In this document: in pieces, positions 42,593 to 53,001 of the stretch
Layout: each line of letters opens with the position of its first letter
How positions within the stretch are numbered: position 1 is the first letter of the stretch
Assembly: GCA_902627055.1 (NCBI GenBank)
Contig: CACOHS010000003.1
Location: forward strand, 1-64,000
DNA: 64,000 nt
Origin: an uncultured SAR86 cluster bacterium
GTDB lineage: Bacteria > Pseudomonadota > Gammaproteobacteria > Magnimaribacterales > D2472
Reading direction: 5' to 3'
Translations under genes and position numbers: made by a program
Notes under the pieces: generated by a model
What the model saw: the letters and a program-made list of their open reading frames with translations, nothing else
What the model was told of the DNA's origin: nothing
Databases searched by the model: none

Positions 42593-43186
42593 ATGAAATT
42601 TAAAACCATATTTTGTCTAGGAATGTTTGTCCTCAGTAGCTTTTCTTTTTCGAATGAAAAAAGTATTGAAGATTGTGCAAAAATTGAAGATCCTAATCTT
42701 AGATTAAAGTGTTATGACAGTTTTCTTTTGAGTTCGGCACCTCAAGAAAAGAAAAAAAGTTCGCCATCTATGGAAAAGGCAGAAAATTACTACAAGCCTC
42801 CCCCTAATAAAATCAAAATTGAGCCAGTTAAATCTGCTGAACCTTCTCAAGAGTTAAAACAAGCTCAAATTAAAATCCAAGAAACAGAAAGTGAATTAAA
42901 AAAAGTAAAAAGTGAATTAAAGAAGGCACAACAAATAGAAAAGCAACTTAGAAAAGAAGAAGATAAAGACGTCTTTGGCACTATAGTGAGTGTAAAGAAA
43001 ACTGGAAATTATAAAATTGATATCACCCTTGACAATGGCCAGGTCTGGCGATCTTTAGATTCTGTTTACAAAAGGCTGCCAGTAAAAAAATCACAAAAAG
43101 TGACTATTTCCAAAGCTGTTATTAGCGGCCATATTCTCAGAGTAACCGGCAAAAAAGTTGCCATTAGAGTTAGAAAAATACGTTAA
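42593..43186 (+). CDS. Secreted hypothetical protein with charged coiled coil
   Basis: Signal peptide, SIEDCAKIEDPNLRLKCYDSF, Lys/Glu helix. Confidence 0.6.
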   Translation: MKFKTIFCLGMFVLSSFSFSNEKSIEDCAKIEDPNLRLKCYDSFLLSSAPQEKKKSSPSMEKAENYYKPPPNKIKIEPVKSAEPSQELKQAQIKIQETESELKKVKSELKKAQQIEKQLRKEEDKDVFGTIVSVKKTGNYKIDITLDNGQVWRSLDSVYKRLPVKKSQKVTISKAVISGHILRVTGKKVAIRVRKIR

Positions 43187-43193
43187 TCAATTA

Positions 43194-44033
43194 ATGACTG
43201 CAATATCTGTAAATGAGGTTTATGCTATTGGCGCTCCAATAGTCCTGGCGATGATTTTCTTAGAAATTTTGGTTTCAAATTTTCGAAACCAAAACTTTTA
43301 CAAAAGGGGTGACACCCTCTGCACCGTTGGTTTACTTTTAGGAAATATAATCGTTGCTTTTGCAATCAAAGGCATAGTTTTAGCTTTTCATATTTACCTA
43401 TACCAGTTCAGGGTCTTTGATTTTGTAAATGAGATTCCTGTTTGGGCTCTTTGGATCATAACTTTTATAAGCATCGATTTAGTTTTTTATGTTTATCACA
43501 GAATGTCTCATCGCATTAGATTTCTATGGGCTATTCACCTTAGCCATCATTCTAGTGAGGAAATGAATTTTGCAGTTTCATTCAGGCAGGCTTGGTTTGG
43601 GCCAATCTCTAAGATACCTTTTTTTATGGTATTGCCATTATTAGGATTTGATCCAACCATCATTGCAGTAGCTGGAGTAATAAGTACCTTGTGGGGAATA
43701 GTTGGACATACTCAAGTCATTGGTAAATTGGGACCGCTTGAATGGATTTTCAATACTCCGTCCCATCACAGGGTCCATCATGGCTCAAATAAACAATATA
43801 TTGATAAAAATTATGGAAATTTATTAATTATCTGGGACCGGATGTTTGGAACCTTTGAGCCAGAACAAGAGGAGGTAAAATTTGGACTTGTAAATAATGT
43901 TAATACTTTCAATCCAGTTAAAGTTACCTTTATGGCTTGGGTGTCTATGATTAACGAACTAAAGCAGAAAAATAGTTTATCTGAGATAATAAAAGTAATC
44001 TTTGGCCCACCAGTTACTCATGTAAAAGAATAA
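43194..44033 (+). CDS. Sterol desaturase / fatty acid hydroxylase family
   Basis: His clusters YHRMSHR, HLSHHS, HRVHHG; internal ATG chosen. Confidence 0.9.
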   Translation: MTAISVNEVYAIGAPIVLAMIFLEILVSNFRNQNFYKRGDTLCTVGLLLGNIIVAFAIKGIVLAFHIYLYQFRVFDFVNEIPVWALWIITFISIDLVFYVYHRMSHRIRFLWAIHLSHHSSEEMNFAVSFRQAWFGPISKIPFFMVLPLLGFDPTIIAVAGVISTLWGIVGHTQVIGKLGPLEWIFNTPSHHRVHHGSNKQYIDKNYGNLLIIWDRMFGTFEPEQEEVKFGLVNNVNTFNPVKVTFMAWVSMINELKQKNSLSEIIKVIFGPPVTHVKE

Positions 44034-44077
44034 ATTCAAAAAGCATTTATTTTTTTCAAGTGTGATCGAGACTTAAC

Positions 44078-44440
44078 ATGACAAATAATGTTTACAAAAT
44101 ATTAACTGAAGATGAATGGAGAAAAGGTAAGGCCTCATCAAAAATATTTACCAAACTAGATCTAAAAGATGGTTTTGTACATCTTTCAAAAGCATCTCAA
44201 TTAAATGCTACTCTCTCACTGTATTTTGAAAATGAACAAAGGGTAGTTCTTTTAGAGATCAATCTTTCTAAAATTAAAAATAATCTTAAATACGAAGTTT
44301 CGAATAACCCTGATAACAGGAATGGCAAATTTCCTCATTTTTATGGCATTCTTGATACAAATATGATTTCAAAAATATGGCAGCTCGAGAGATCAGCATT
44401 TTGTTTACCTGAAGAAGTGCTATTGCAAGCAGAGCAATAA
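44078..44440 (+). CDS. DUF952 family protein
   Basis: VYKILTEDEWRKGK...DLKDGFVHLSKASQL. Confidence 0.85.
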   Translation: MTNNVYKILTEDEWRKGKASSKIFTKLDLKDGFVHLSKASQLNATLSLYFENEQRVVLLEINLSKIKNNLKYEVSNNPDNRNGKFPHFYGILDTNMISKIWQLERSAFCLPEEVLLQAEQ

Positions 44441-44444
44441 AAAA

Positions 44445-44807
44445 ATGAAGGATTTAGAAGTAATACTAAAAAGATTTGATCAACCTGATGAGATTACAAA
44501 TTTTGCAAAAGGTAAATTTGAGAAAATTACTATTAATAACATGGTGCTAGGAAGAGCTACATATCAACCTGGCTGGAAATGGTCTGAAGATATTGGCCCT
44601 GATTTAGGAAAACCCTTTTGTGATGTTGAGCATGTTGGAATGGTTGTTTCAGGAAGTGCAACAGCATCATTCCCAGATGGAGAAACAACTGTAATGAAAG
44701 CAGGCGATATTTTTTATGTTCCATCTAGACCCCATGATAGCTGGGTGGTTGGAGATGAGCCTTATGTTTCGATTCATTTCCTTGGTGCAAATTCGTATGC
44801 TAAATAG
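44445..44807 (+). CDS. Cupin-domain protein
   Basis: CDVEHVGMVVSGSATASFPDGE, PSRPHDSWVVG. Confidence 0.8.
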   Translation: MKDLEVILKRFDQPDEITNFAKGKFEKITINNMVLGRATYQPGWKWSEDIGPDLGKPFCDVEHVGMVVSGSATASFPDGETTVMKAGDIFYVPSRPHDSWVVGDEPYVSIHFLGANSYAK

Positions 44808-44851
44808 ACAATCAATGGGTTAGAATAAATTTTTAATCAATACTTACTAAA

Positions 44852-45331
44852 ATGAAATTTTTTCTTACTATTTTCATATACGTTTCTTCAATCAATTTTA
44901 TTCATGCCGGACATCATGAGGATCTAAGTATGGATGGGCAAAATCCATTTATTCTTATTGCTCGCATTCAAGTAAAAGCAGGTATGGTGGAAGAGTACCT
45001 TGAAATAGCTGATGAAGTTGATAAAGCGGTTGAATTGAGTGAGCCAGGAATGCTGTTTCATAACTTTGATGCTGACCCTGACGATCCTCTTGCATTTACA
45101 TGGACAGAGGTTTATTCAAACAGCAATGCTTTTATAAAACATGATGCCAATCCACCAGTGCAAGAATATGTTGTAAAGCACGCTGAGTTAGCTGATGGCT
45201 TTACAATTGAAATTTATGGCGATGTTTCAAAAGATGTAATAGAGACTATTAATCGCCTTGGCATTCCTTTAAAGCATTTCAAAACAACTAGAGTTGGATA
45301 TGTTAGAGAGAAAAATTTCCAAGAAAATTAA
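44852..45331 (+). CDS. Exported antibiotic-biosynthesis-monooxygenase-like protein
   Basis: ILIARIQVKAGMVEEYLEIADEVDKAV...EPGMLFHNFDADPDDP. Confidence 0.7.
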   Translation: MKFFLTIFIYVSSINFIHAGHHEDLSMDGQNPFILIARIQVKAGMVEEYLEIADEVDKAVELSEPGMLFHNFDADPDDPLAFTWTEVYSNSNAFIKHDANPPVQEYVVKHAELADGFTIEIYGDVSKDVIETINRLGIPLKHFKTTRVGYVREKNFQEN

Positions 45332-45346
45332 AAGCCTTGAAAATTT

Positions 45347-45730
45347 ATGAAGATTCTTAAAGAGGAAATAGAACTTCATTGTTCAGCAAACGAATTGTGG
45401 GCAATTTTGTCTGACGTAGCAAGATGTGATTGGGTTCCTTCTATTGAAGATATAACGATAAGTGACGATTGTCGGTATTTTGAAATGAAAGGAATGGGCG
45501 AGATTACTGAAAAAATTCTTAAGTGTGATGAACAGGAAATGATTCTGCAGTACTCTGCTATTGAGACACCTGTACCAATAGAGCACCATCTTGCAACAAT
45601 GCAAATATTCCCAATCAATGAAAAACAGTGCTCATTGACTTGGATCACCGAAATCTCTCCAGATATTTTTTCTAATGGTATTCATCAAGGCATGCTCACC
45701 TCAATCGAGGGGATTAAAAAAGTTATTTAG
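45347..45730 (+). CDS. SRPBCC (START-like/polyketide cyclase) family protein
   Basis: EEIELHCSANELWAILSDVARCDWVPSIED. Confidence 0.75.
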   Translation: MKILKEEIELHCSANELWAILSDVARCDWVPSIEDITISDDCRYFEMKGMGEITEKILKCDEQEMILQYSAIETPVPIEHHLATMQIFPINEKQCSLTWITEISPDIFSNGIHQGMLTSIEGIKKVI

Positions 45731-45732
45731 AA

Positions 45733-46371
45733 ATGCTTTGCAAAATTTGTGGTTCTGAGGAAATTGAAAGCTTTCAAACTTCTGATAAAAAAACCTACTG
45801 GAAGTGTCTCTACTGCAAAGGCAAATTTTTAGATGAAAGTTATTTGCCCTCAAGCATCGATGAGCAAAAGCGTTACTTAGAGCATAATAATGAAATCAAT
45901 GATCCAGAGTACAGATCTTTTTTATCAAAGCTTGTAATACCTCTAAAAGAAAAAATTCTACCAAACTCTATTGGTCTTGATTTTGGATGTGGTCATGGTC
46001 CTGCTTTAGCAGATATCTTTAAAAAAGATGGTTTCAAAGTTTTTCTATATGACCCATTTTTTTATCCAGATAAAGATGTTTTGACAAAGCAATACGATTT
46101 TATAACTTGTACAGAAACTGTAGAGCACTTCCATAATCCATGGAAAGAATTTAATACACTTAATACAATCCTTAAGCCAAATGGATGGTTAGGCATAATG
46201 ACTTCTTTTTTAACCACTGATGCAATGTTTGAAGATTGGTATTATCGAAGAGATCCAACCCACGTAACCTTTTACAGTGAAAAAACTTTTCAAGTGATAG
46301 CCTCACAAAGAAATTGGATTTGCGAGATAAAATCGAAAGATATAGCTCTTTTGAGAAAAAATAATGAATAA
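45733..46371 (+). CDS. Class I SAM methyltransferase with N-terminal zinc-ribbon
   Basis: MLCKICGSEE...CLYCKGKF; IGLDFGCGHGPALADIF. Confidence 0.85.
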   Translation: MLCKICGSEEIESFQTSDKKTYWKCLYCKGKFLDESYLPSSIDEQKRYLEHNNEINDPEYRSFLSKLVIPLKEKILPNSIGLDFGCGHGPALADIFKKDGFKVFLYDPFFYPDKDVLTKQYDFITCTETVEHFHNPWKEFNTLNTILKPNGWLGIMTSFLTTDAMFEDWYYRRDPTHVTFYSEKTFQVIASQRNWICEIKSKDIALLRKNNE

Positions 46372-47677
46372 AGCACCATCTAGTTTAATACAGCGTTTAA
46401 AATTTATTGGTCCTAGCATCATTGTAACTGGCAGTGTTGTTGGAAGTGGCTCTATTGCTTTGTCGCCTTTACTTGGTGCGGCTACTGGTTTTGCTTTGCT
46501 ATGGTGGCTTTTACTAAGTCTTTGGAGTAAACCGCTAATTCAAGCTGAAATAAGTCGATATGTTATTGCTACAAATAAGACTTTTTTAGAAGCTTTTTCA
46601 GATATGCCTGGCCCAAAAACAAACCTTAGAGGCAAACAAGCTTCATGGCTGGTTTGGTTTATGTTTGTGGGTGTTGTGCCATCTGTTGCAGGCATGGGAG
46701 GTCTTGCTGGGGCTGTCGCAGAGGCAGGACACATGATGGTGCCGATATTAAGTACAGAAACATGGGTTATAACCGCATGTTTTATCACTTGGTTCATTTT
46801 ATATCTTGGAACTTATCAAACACTGGAGAAACTTTTGCTTGGCATGGTTTTCTTTTTTTCAGTAGTTACATTAGTTATTGCTATTGCAATGCAATCTACT
46901 CCATATGCAATTACTGGTTCTCAAGTTCTGGGCGGCTTAACGTTTACATTTCCATTTGAACATGCAGCTCTGGCTTTAGCAGTTTTTGGTTTCACTGGAA
47001 TAAGTTACGGAGAAATTATGGCATACACCTACTGGTGTCTAGAAAAAGGCTATGCCAAACATGGCGATGATTTAAACCAAGTAAAAGCTTGGATTAAAGT
47101 TATGCAAACAGACGTTTGGGCAACAGTGTTTTTTGTAACCATTGGTACTTTACCGTTTTTTCTTTTAGGCGCAGCTGTTTTAAATACATTAGGTTTATAT
47201 CCACCACCAGATGGAGATATCATTCAAACTCTTTTAAATATGTTTACCTCTATCTTGGGAACCTGGGCTAAATGGTTTTTTATCCCTTTAGCCTTCTTTG
47301 TTCTTTTTTCTACTTTGCTTTCAGGGACTGCAGCATTTACAAGAACTATTTCAGACTACTTAATCTCAATTGGATTTGTTGATGAACAAAAAAATACTCG
47401 AAAGCAATTAATTAAAATTATTGCATTTGTTATACCTTTATTTTCTTGCATTGCTTACTTTTTGCTACCCAATCCAATAACTCTATTATTGATCGCAGGA
47501 ATTTGGGCAGCGCTAGGTCTTCCAATAATAAACATAGGTGCTATATATCTTACAAGTAAATTGAGCATGGAATTGCAGCCTAAACCAATCACAAGGATGA
47601 TTTTGTGGATTACTTTGATCTTACAAGTTTCTATGGCATTACTAATTTTATACAGTCAAATCATTGGTTTTAGTTAA
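46364..47677 (+). CDS. Nramp-related transporter
   Basis: IGPSIIVTGSVVGSGSI TM1-like; Nramp-like topology. Confidence 0.8.
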   Translation: MNKAPSSLIQRLKFIGPSIIVTGSVVGSGSIALSPLLGAATGFALLWWLLLSLWSKPLIQAEISRYVIATNKTFLEAFSDMPGPKTNLRGKQASWLVWFMFVGVVPSVAGMGGLAGAVAEAGHMMVPILSTETWVITACFITWFILYLGTYQTLEKLLLGMVFFFSVVTLVIAIAMQSTPYAITGSQVLGGLTFTFPFEHAALALAVFGFTGISYGEIMAYTYWCLEKGYAKHGDDLNQVKAWIKVMQTDVWATVFFVTIGTLPFFLLGAAVLNTLGLYPPPDGDIIQTLLNMFTSILGTWAKWFFIPLAFFVLFSTLLSGTAAFTRTISDYLISIGFVDEQKNTRKQLIKIIAFVIPLFSCIAYFLLPNPITLLLIAGIWAALGLPIINIGAIYLTSKLSMELQPKPITRMILWITLILQVSMALLILYSQIIGFS

Positions 47678-47738
47678 TTTAGATTTTTAAAAGCTCTTTA
47701 TATGTCATAAAATGCTCGACTAATTTGAGATTCAACCA

Positions 47739-48404
47739 TTGAATAAACATAACAACAAAAGATTCATCATTCATCCGGAAGGATGGAAGTTTGCGGGAGT
47801 ACTATTTTTAAGCTCCATAGTTCTTCTATACTTATCTGCATCTATTTTGATAGCATCAATCGGCTTTTTTCTTACATTTTTTGTTTTATGGTTTTTTAGA
47901 GATCCTAAAAGAAACACTCCAGAGGACAAAAATCTAATTATAAGTTCAGCTGATGGAAAAGTTTGCTTAATTGATGAGACTTATCCCCCAGAGGAGTTAC
48001 CAATAGAGGCACAAAAGATGAAGCGGATTTGTGTTTTTATGAACGTGTTCAATGTTCACGTAAATAGAAGCCCTGTCCAGGGCAGCGTTGAGCACATTGT
48101 CTATAAAGAAGGTAAATTTCTTAATGCTAGCTTAGATAAAGCAAGTGACAAAAATGAAAGAAGCAGCTTAGTTTTAAACACTCAAAATGGAACAAAAATA
48201 ATAGTTGTGCAAATTGCAGGCTTAATCGCTAGGAGGATATTAAGTTTCATCTCATCAAACGAAGAGCTTAATCAAGGAGAAAGATTTGGTTTGATAAGAT
48301 TTGGTTCCAGAGTTGATATTTATATGCCACTGGATGCTGTTGAAAAATGCAAAGTGGGAGATAGGGTGGTTGCTGGTGAATCAATTTTAGCGTCTCTAAA
48401 ATAA
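47739..48404 (+). CDS. psd: Phosphatidylserine decarboxylase (short type)
   Basis: IHPEGWKFAG, MNVFNVHVNRSPVQG, GLIRFGSRVDIYMP. Confidence 0.92.
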   Translation: MNKHNNKRFIIHPEGWKFAGVLFLSSIVLLYLSASILIASIGFFLTFFVLWFFRDPKRNTPEDKNLIISSADGKVCLIDETYPPEELPIEAQKMKRICVFMNVFNVHVNRSPVQGSVEHIVYKEGKFLNASLDKASDKNERSSLVLNTQNGTKIIVVQIAGLIARRILSFISSNEELNQGERFGLIRFGSRVDIYMPLDAVEKCKVGDRVVAGESILASLK

Positions 48405-48407
48405 GAC

Positions 48408-49130
48408 ATGAAAAAATTAGATCTAAGAGTTCTACTTCCAAATATTATTACTTTGTCTGGTCTAAGCTTTGGTTTGAGCTCAATTAGATTCGCTTTAGAA
48501 TCAGATTTTAATTTAGCTATTGTTTGTATTCTATTTGCTGGATTATGTGATGTTTTAGACGGCATGTTAGCAAGACACCTCCAAAGTGAATCAGATCTTG
48601 GAGCTCAGTTAGATTCTTTGTCAGACTTCTTAAGCTTTGGCATAGCTCCTGGATTATTAATTTATATGTCTATTTTTAATCAAGCAAGCATCGGCGCATT
48701 TGCTGCTCTTGCATTTATTATATTTTCTTGTTTAAGGCTTGCTTTGTACAATGTGCGGTTAGAAGAGTCTAAAACTGAAGATGGCGAGCCCGACCATTTT
48801 TTTAGCGGTATTCCAACGCCGGTTGGAGCAATTTTAGTTATCTTGCCATTAACCCATTCATTTATGGGCTACGATTGGGCCTATGAGAATCTGAATTTTG
48901 TAGCCGGATACATTATTTTAATTAGCGGTTTACTAGTCAGCAGAATCCCAACATTTTCAATCAAAAGAAAACAATTTTTAATTCAATCAAAGCTAGCATT
49001 CCTTATTTTGTTTTCACTGATAGCATTAAGCATGATTAATTTTCTTTGGATTACCATAAACGTATTCGCTCTCGTTTATCTCTTTACGATACCTTTCTCT
49101 ATCCTTGCTTGGCAAAGCGGTTCAAGGTAA
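48408..49130 (+). CDS. pssA: CDP-diacylglycerol-serine O-phosphatidyltransferase
   Basis: CDVLDGMLARHLQSESDLGAQLDSLSD (CDP-alcohol phosphotransferase motif); adjacent to psd. Confidence 0.94.
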   Translation: MKKLDLRVLLPNIITLSGLSFGLSSIRFALESDFNLAIVCILFAGLCDVLDGMLARHLQSESDLGAQLDSLSDFLSFGIAPGLLIYMSIFNQASIGAFAALAFIIFSCLRLALYNVRLEESKTEDGEPDHFFSGIPTPVGAILVILPLTHSFMGYDWAYENLNFVAGYIILISGLLVSRIPTFSIKRKQFLIQSKLAFLILFSLIALSMINFLWITINVFALVYLFTIPFSILAWQSGSR

Positions 49131-49158
49131 AAGTCCCACTAAATTAAGCAGGACTTTT
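49129..49158. terminator. Candidate bidirectional terminator
   Basis: AAAAGTCC N14 GGACTTTT between convergent genes. Confidence 0.5.
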
Positions 49159-49172
49159 CAATTTATAGCTAA

Positions 49173-49772
49173 TTATTTTGTATATTTGTAATAACCTTCA
49201 GTTGGGATCATGATGTGAGCATAAACAGTATCCCGCATCATTACATAAGGCTCACCATGCATGAAATCTTCTGTGAAATCTGCAACCTCCGAAGCATCTT
49301 TTGGGATTAGCATTAAATGTGGGCCAGATTCAATCCATTGTCCCGGTGTAGATTCTTCCTCGCTCATAACTAATGGAGTAGTGTTATCCTCACCTACATC
49401 GCCATGCAACATCCACATGAAAGTGTAGCGAGATAGCTGTGGCTTTTCATTTTTTGAAAAAGCCTCCATCCACTTTAAACCTTCAGCATCTGAACAAGCC
49501 GGCATAGCCTCATGCGCACTTTTCCAGCCTTTTTCTGGAACTGGCCTTGGATTCATTGGCATGCATGTCCATCCATTTGAGCCCTGTCTAATAACTTCCC
49601 CATTATTTCCGATAATAGTCGCCTCATCTCCAAGGAAAGATGGAGCTGCAGTCGAATAAGCCCATATTTGCCACTTATCAGATGCATGAGATCCATAAGG
49701 CTCATATGCAGCTGAAACAGATATTGAGACAAAAACCATTAGCAATGAAAATAAGCTAATTTTTTTATACAT
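49173..49772 (-). CDS. Secreted hypothetical protein
   Basis: Signal peptide MYKKISLFSLLMVFVSISVSAAYEPYG. Confidence 0.65.
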   Translation of the reverse strand: MYKKISLFSLLMVFVSISVSAAYEPYGSHASDKWQIWAYSTAAPSFLGDEATIIGNNGEVIRQGSNGWTCMPMNPRPVPEKGWKSAHEAMPACSDAEGLKWMEAFSKNEKPQLSRYTFMWMLHGDVGEDNTTPLVMSEEESTPGQWIESGPHLMLIPKDASEVADFTEDFMHGEPYVMMRDTVYAHIMIPTEGYYKYTK

Positions 49773-49822
49773 TTTAATTTCTCCTTTAAACACACTATAG
49801 TTATTCATGGAGTAACTTCACC

Positions 49823-50125
49823 ATGAAAGTGTTTTTAAAGATTATTGCATATTTCTGCATTGCTACAACACCCATACAAATTTTAATTGTTCTTTGGGGC
49901 ATACAAGTTGTGCTTACGTCTGATTATGGGGTTATGTCATTATCTCAAATTGAATTTATTGATAACTATCTAGGATTTTTACTTCCAATAGTAGAGTGGC
50001 TTTATTCATGGTTTTGGAATGCTTGGTTGGACTTCATTTTTTCATTACCACTTATTATTGCTCAAACATTTAAGGCAATTGTTAGCACTTGGCTTGGTTT
50101 TTGGATACTTAAAAAATTAAAATAA
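49823..50125 (+). CDS. Hypothetical membrane protein
   Basis: 100 aa hydrophobic ORF. Confidence 0.5.
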   Translation: MKVFLKIIAYFCIATTPIQILIVLWGIQVVLTSDYGVMSLSQIEFIDNYLGFLLPIVEWLYSWFWNAWLDFIFSLPLIIAQTFKAIVSTWLGFWILKKLK

Positions 50126-50129
50126 AATT

Positions 50130-51284
50130 ATGAAAAAAACTTTTCTTGTTTTAGCGTGCCTTCTTGTAGTAATGCTTGGATGGGCTTTCTTATACATTGA
50201 TGAACTCCGTGATCAAGGCCTTACAGCTGAAACAGCATATGGATATTTTTTTGGCGGTCCAGATCATCCATTTAATCCAAAAGATGCTGTACCTCAGCTT
50301 GATTATTCAAAAGAGACTTCCTGGGCATCACTTCCTTTTAAAGCGGATGAAGCAGACTTAATTCCCGCAGGGGAAGAGGGAGTAGATCAATTAAACTCAG
50401 AGGTAGATGTATTTTTTGTTCATCCCACAGGCTTTTTAAAAGGAAGTTCCTGGACTGATCCTCTTGCAGAAGAGTCAGCGACGAAAGAGAACACTCAATG
50501 GATGATGGCCAATCAAGCCAGCGCCTTCAATGGTTGCTGCAGTATTTTTGCACCTCATTATCGACAGGCATCTATTCATAGTTATTTTGGGAGCGACAAA
50601 TTGCGCGAGGAGATTCATGCATTTGTTTATCAAGACGTAAAAAAAGCATTCGATTACTTTATTACAAACTATAGCAATGGTAGACCATTCATCCTTGCTA
50701 GCCATAGTCAGGGTAGCGGTCATTCTATTAGGCTGCTTGCTGAAGAAATTGATGGAACAAATTTATATTCTCGCATGATCGGTGCTTATATTATTGGTGG
50801 GGAAATTTCTAAATCTTGGATAAATAGAATGGATGATATTGTTATTTGTGATGGTCCAACACAATTAGGATGTTTGGTTCATTGGGATACGATTAATGTT
50901 AAGTACATAAATAAAAATATGCCAAGATTTAAAAATAATATTTGTGTAAATCCTATAACTTGGAAAAATGAGGGATCATTATCTAACCTCTCTGATTCAA
51001 AGGGAGCTGTATATGTATCAGGTGATTTTGCATTGGATTTGACCGGAGACGATAACCCTAAGGGAGAAACTTTTGGCCCTTTAGAGGCTCCAATTAAGCA
51101 ACATGTTCAAGCTCAGTGTAAAAATGGAATATTGTTCGCATCTGATCAAACAGGAACAAGATTTCAAGGATTCGGTGGTTCTCAAGGAAATTACCATGGT
51201 TTAGATTTTGCCCTTTTTTATATGGATATTCGTGAGAATGCGATACTTAAAGCAAAAACTTATCTAGACAATATTTCCAAATAA
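50130..51284 (+). CDS. DUF3089 (alpha/beta hydrolase-like) protein
   Basis: VDVFFVHPTGFL, RPFILASHSQGSGHSIRLL. Confidence 0.88.
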   Translation: MKKTFLVLACLLVVMLGWAFLYIDELRDQGLTAETAYGYFFGGPDHPFNPKDAVPQLDYSKETSWASLPFKADEADLIPAGEEGVDQLNSEVDVFFVHPTGFLKGSSWTDPLAEESATKENTQWMMANQASAFNGCCSIFAPHYRQASIHSYFGSDKLREEIHAFVYQDVKKAFDYFITNYSNGRPFILASHSQGSGHSIRLLAEEIDGTNLYSRMIGAYIIGGEISKSWINRMDDIVICDGPTQLGCLVHWDTINVKYINKNMPRFKNNICVNPITWKNEGSLSNLSDSKGAVYVSGDFALDLTGDDNPKGETFGPLEAPIKQHVQAQCKNGILFASDQTGTRFQGFGGSQGNYHGLDFALFYMDIRENAILKAKTYLDNISK

Positions 51285-51298
51285 TTCAAAATTTACAT

Positions 51299-51622
51299 AT
51301 GTCAGCATATTTATCATTACTAGGTGCAATTATTTTCGAAGTAGCGGGAACTTTGATGCTTCCAATCACAAAGGAGTTTTCTGAAAAATTACCTACTATC
51401 ATTATGAGTATTTGTTATTTTGCTTCTTTTTATTTCTTAACACTTGCTTTAAGGGCCATACCACTTGCAATTGTTTATGCTTGTTGGAGTGGCTTAGGAG
51501 TTTTATCAATTGCAGTTCTGTCTTATTTTATTTATGGGCAGGGGCTCAGCTGGCAAGCGATCCTAGGATTATTCTTAATAGTAAATGGGGTAATTCTTGT
51601 TAACATATATTCAACTCAATAA
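51299..51622 (+). CDS. SMR-family multidrug efflux protein
   Basis: FEVAGTLMLP, AIPLAIVYACWSGLGVLSIAV. Confidence 0.93.
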   Translation: MSAYLSLLGAIIFEVAGTLMLPITKEFSEKLPTIIMSICYFASFYFLTLALRAIPLAIVYACWSGLGVLSIAVLSYFIYGQGLSWQAILGLFLIVNGVILVNIYSTQ

Positions 51623-51640
51623 TTCATTACAAACGACCAT

Positions 51641-52345
51641 ATGACAGACCCAATTGTTACCCTATCTCAAGAAAATAGTATTTCCATTATCAAGCTCGAT
51701 GATGGAAAGGCTAATGCTTTTTCACATGACATGCTTTCTCAAGTCAATGAACTTTTAACCAAGGTGCCAAGAGACTCAGGAGCTCTTGTTATTACTGGAA
51801 GAGAGGGATTGTTTTCAGGCGGATTTGATTTAAAAACATTAGCTACTGGAGACATGGAAAAAATTACAAAGATGGTTCAATTAGGTTATCGGCTTCTTTT
51901 AGATCTTTATTCTTTCGATCGACCAATTATTGCGGCTGTATCAGGGCATGCAATTGCATTAGGTTTATTTGTTACTTGTTCAGCAGATTATCGGATTGCA
52001 ATAGACGGTCAATATGTATGTCAGGCAAACGAAGTTCGAAATAATATGGATATACCAACACAAATAATGGAAATCCTTAAAGCTAGAGTTAATAAAAATT
52101 ATTTTTATCCTGCGGTTTTCCATTCTGATACTTATTCTGTTCAAGATTCAATTGCGGTTGGTTTTATTGATGAGGTTGTGCCCGAGGCTGATTTCATGAA
52201 TAGAGTGATGGAAAAAGCAAAAGAACTAGCATCTTTACCCCATCCATTTTATGCAAATACAAAAAAATCTGCTCAAGAGGATGTAAGAAAAAAGATTTCA
52301 GATGCCATCAATAAATATGAAGATTTAACTGGTCTTAAAAATTAG
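51641..52345 (+). CDS. Enoyl-CoA hydratase/isomerase family protein
   Basis: ALVITGREGLFSGGFDLKTL, AAVSGHAIALGLFVTCSADYRIA. Confidence 0.9.
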   Translation: MTDPIVTLSQENSISIIKLDDGKANAFSHDMLSQVNELLTKVPRDSGALVITGREGLFSGGFDLKTLATGDMEKITKMVQLGYRLLLDLYSFDRPIIAAVSGHAIALGLFVTCSADYRIAIDGQYVCQANEVRNNMDIPTQIMEILKARVNKNYFYPAVFHSDTYSVQDSIAVGFIDEVVPEADFMNRVMEKAKELASLPHPFYANTKKSAQEDVRKKISDAINKYEDLTGLKN

Positions 52346-52378
52346 TACTAAAAACTAAAAAGATATAGACTACCCCAA

Positions 52379-52969
52379 ATGAGCAAGCGTAAAATTTTCA
52401 TTCCTCAGCATTTACGTGCATACAGGCCGAGACCTATTAGATGGCTGGGTAAAATTTTAATGAAGGTGACTGGATGGAAGACTTCTGGGGATCTTCCTAA
52501 AGATGAGCGGGTTGTACTTATTGCTGGTCCTCACACCTCAAATTGGGACTTTGTTCTTGCTATGTCACTAATATTAAGCCTTGATGTTCACATCCATTGG
52601 GTTGGCAAGCATTCAATATTTAAAAAAGGTTTTCGTAGACTGCTCAGAAAAATGGGAGGAATTCCAGTAAATAGATCAAATCCGGAAGCTCTAAAGCAAG
52701 AAATTTATAACATCACTGAAAAATATAAAGGATTTGTTATCGCTATTTCTCCAGAGGGAACAAGAAAAAAAGTTGAGAGATTAAAAACAGGTTTTTTGCG
52801 AATTGCAAATGAAACTAATAGCAGGATTATGATGGCCGGAATTGATTTTTCTAATAAAACTGTAGAATTCGGAGATTTTTTCAAATCATCAGGTGATGTT
52901 GAGAAAGACCTAAAATTTATAAAAGAATATTTTGCAAACTTTGCTGGTAAGCGTCCAGAATTATCTTAG
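52379..52969 (+). CDS. 1-acylglycerol-3-phosphate acyltransferase-like
   Basis: VLIAGPHTSNWDFVLAM, GGIPVNRSN, AISPEGTRKKVERLKTGF. Confidence 0.88.
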   Translation: MSKRKIFIPQHLRAYRPRPIRWLGKILMKVTGWKTSGDLPKDERVVLIAGPHTSNWDFVLAMSLILSLDVHIHWVGKHSIFKKGFRRLLRKMGGIPVNRSNPEALKQEIYNITEKYKGFVIAISPEGTRKKVERLKTGFLRIANETNSRIMMAGIDFSNKTVEFGDFFKSSGDVEKDLKFIKEYFANFAGKRPELS

Positions 52970-53001
52970 ACACTCAAATAAATATGTTTTGAGTAAGAGA
53001 A

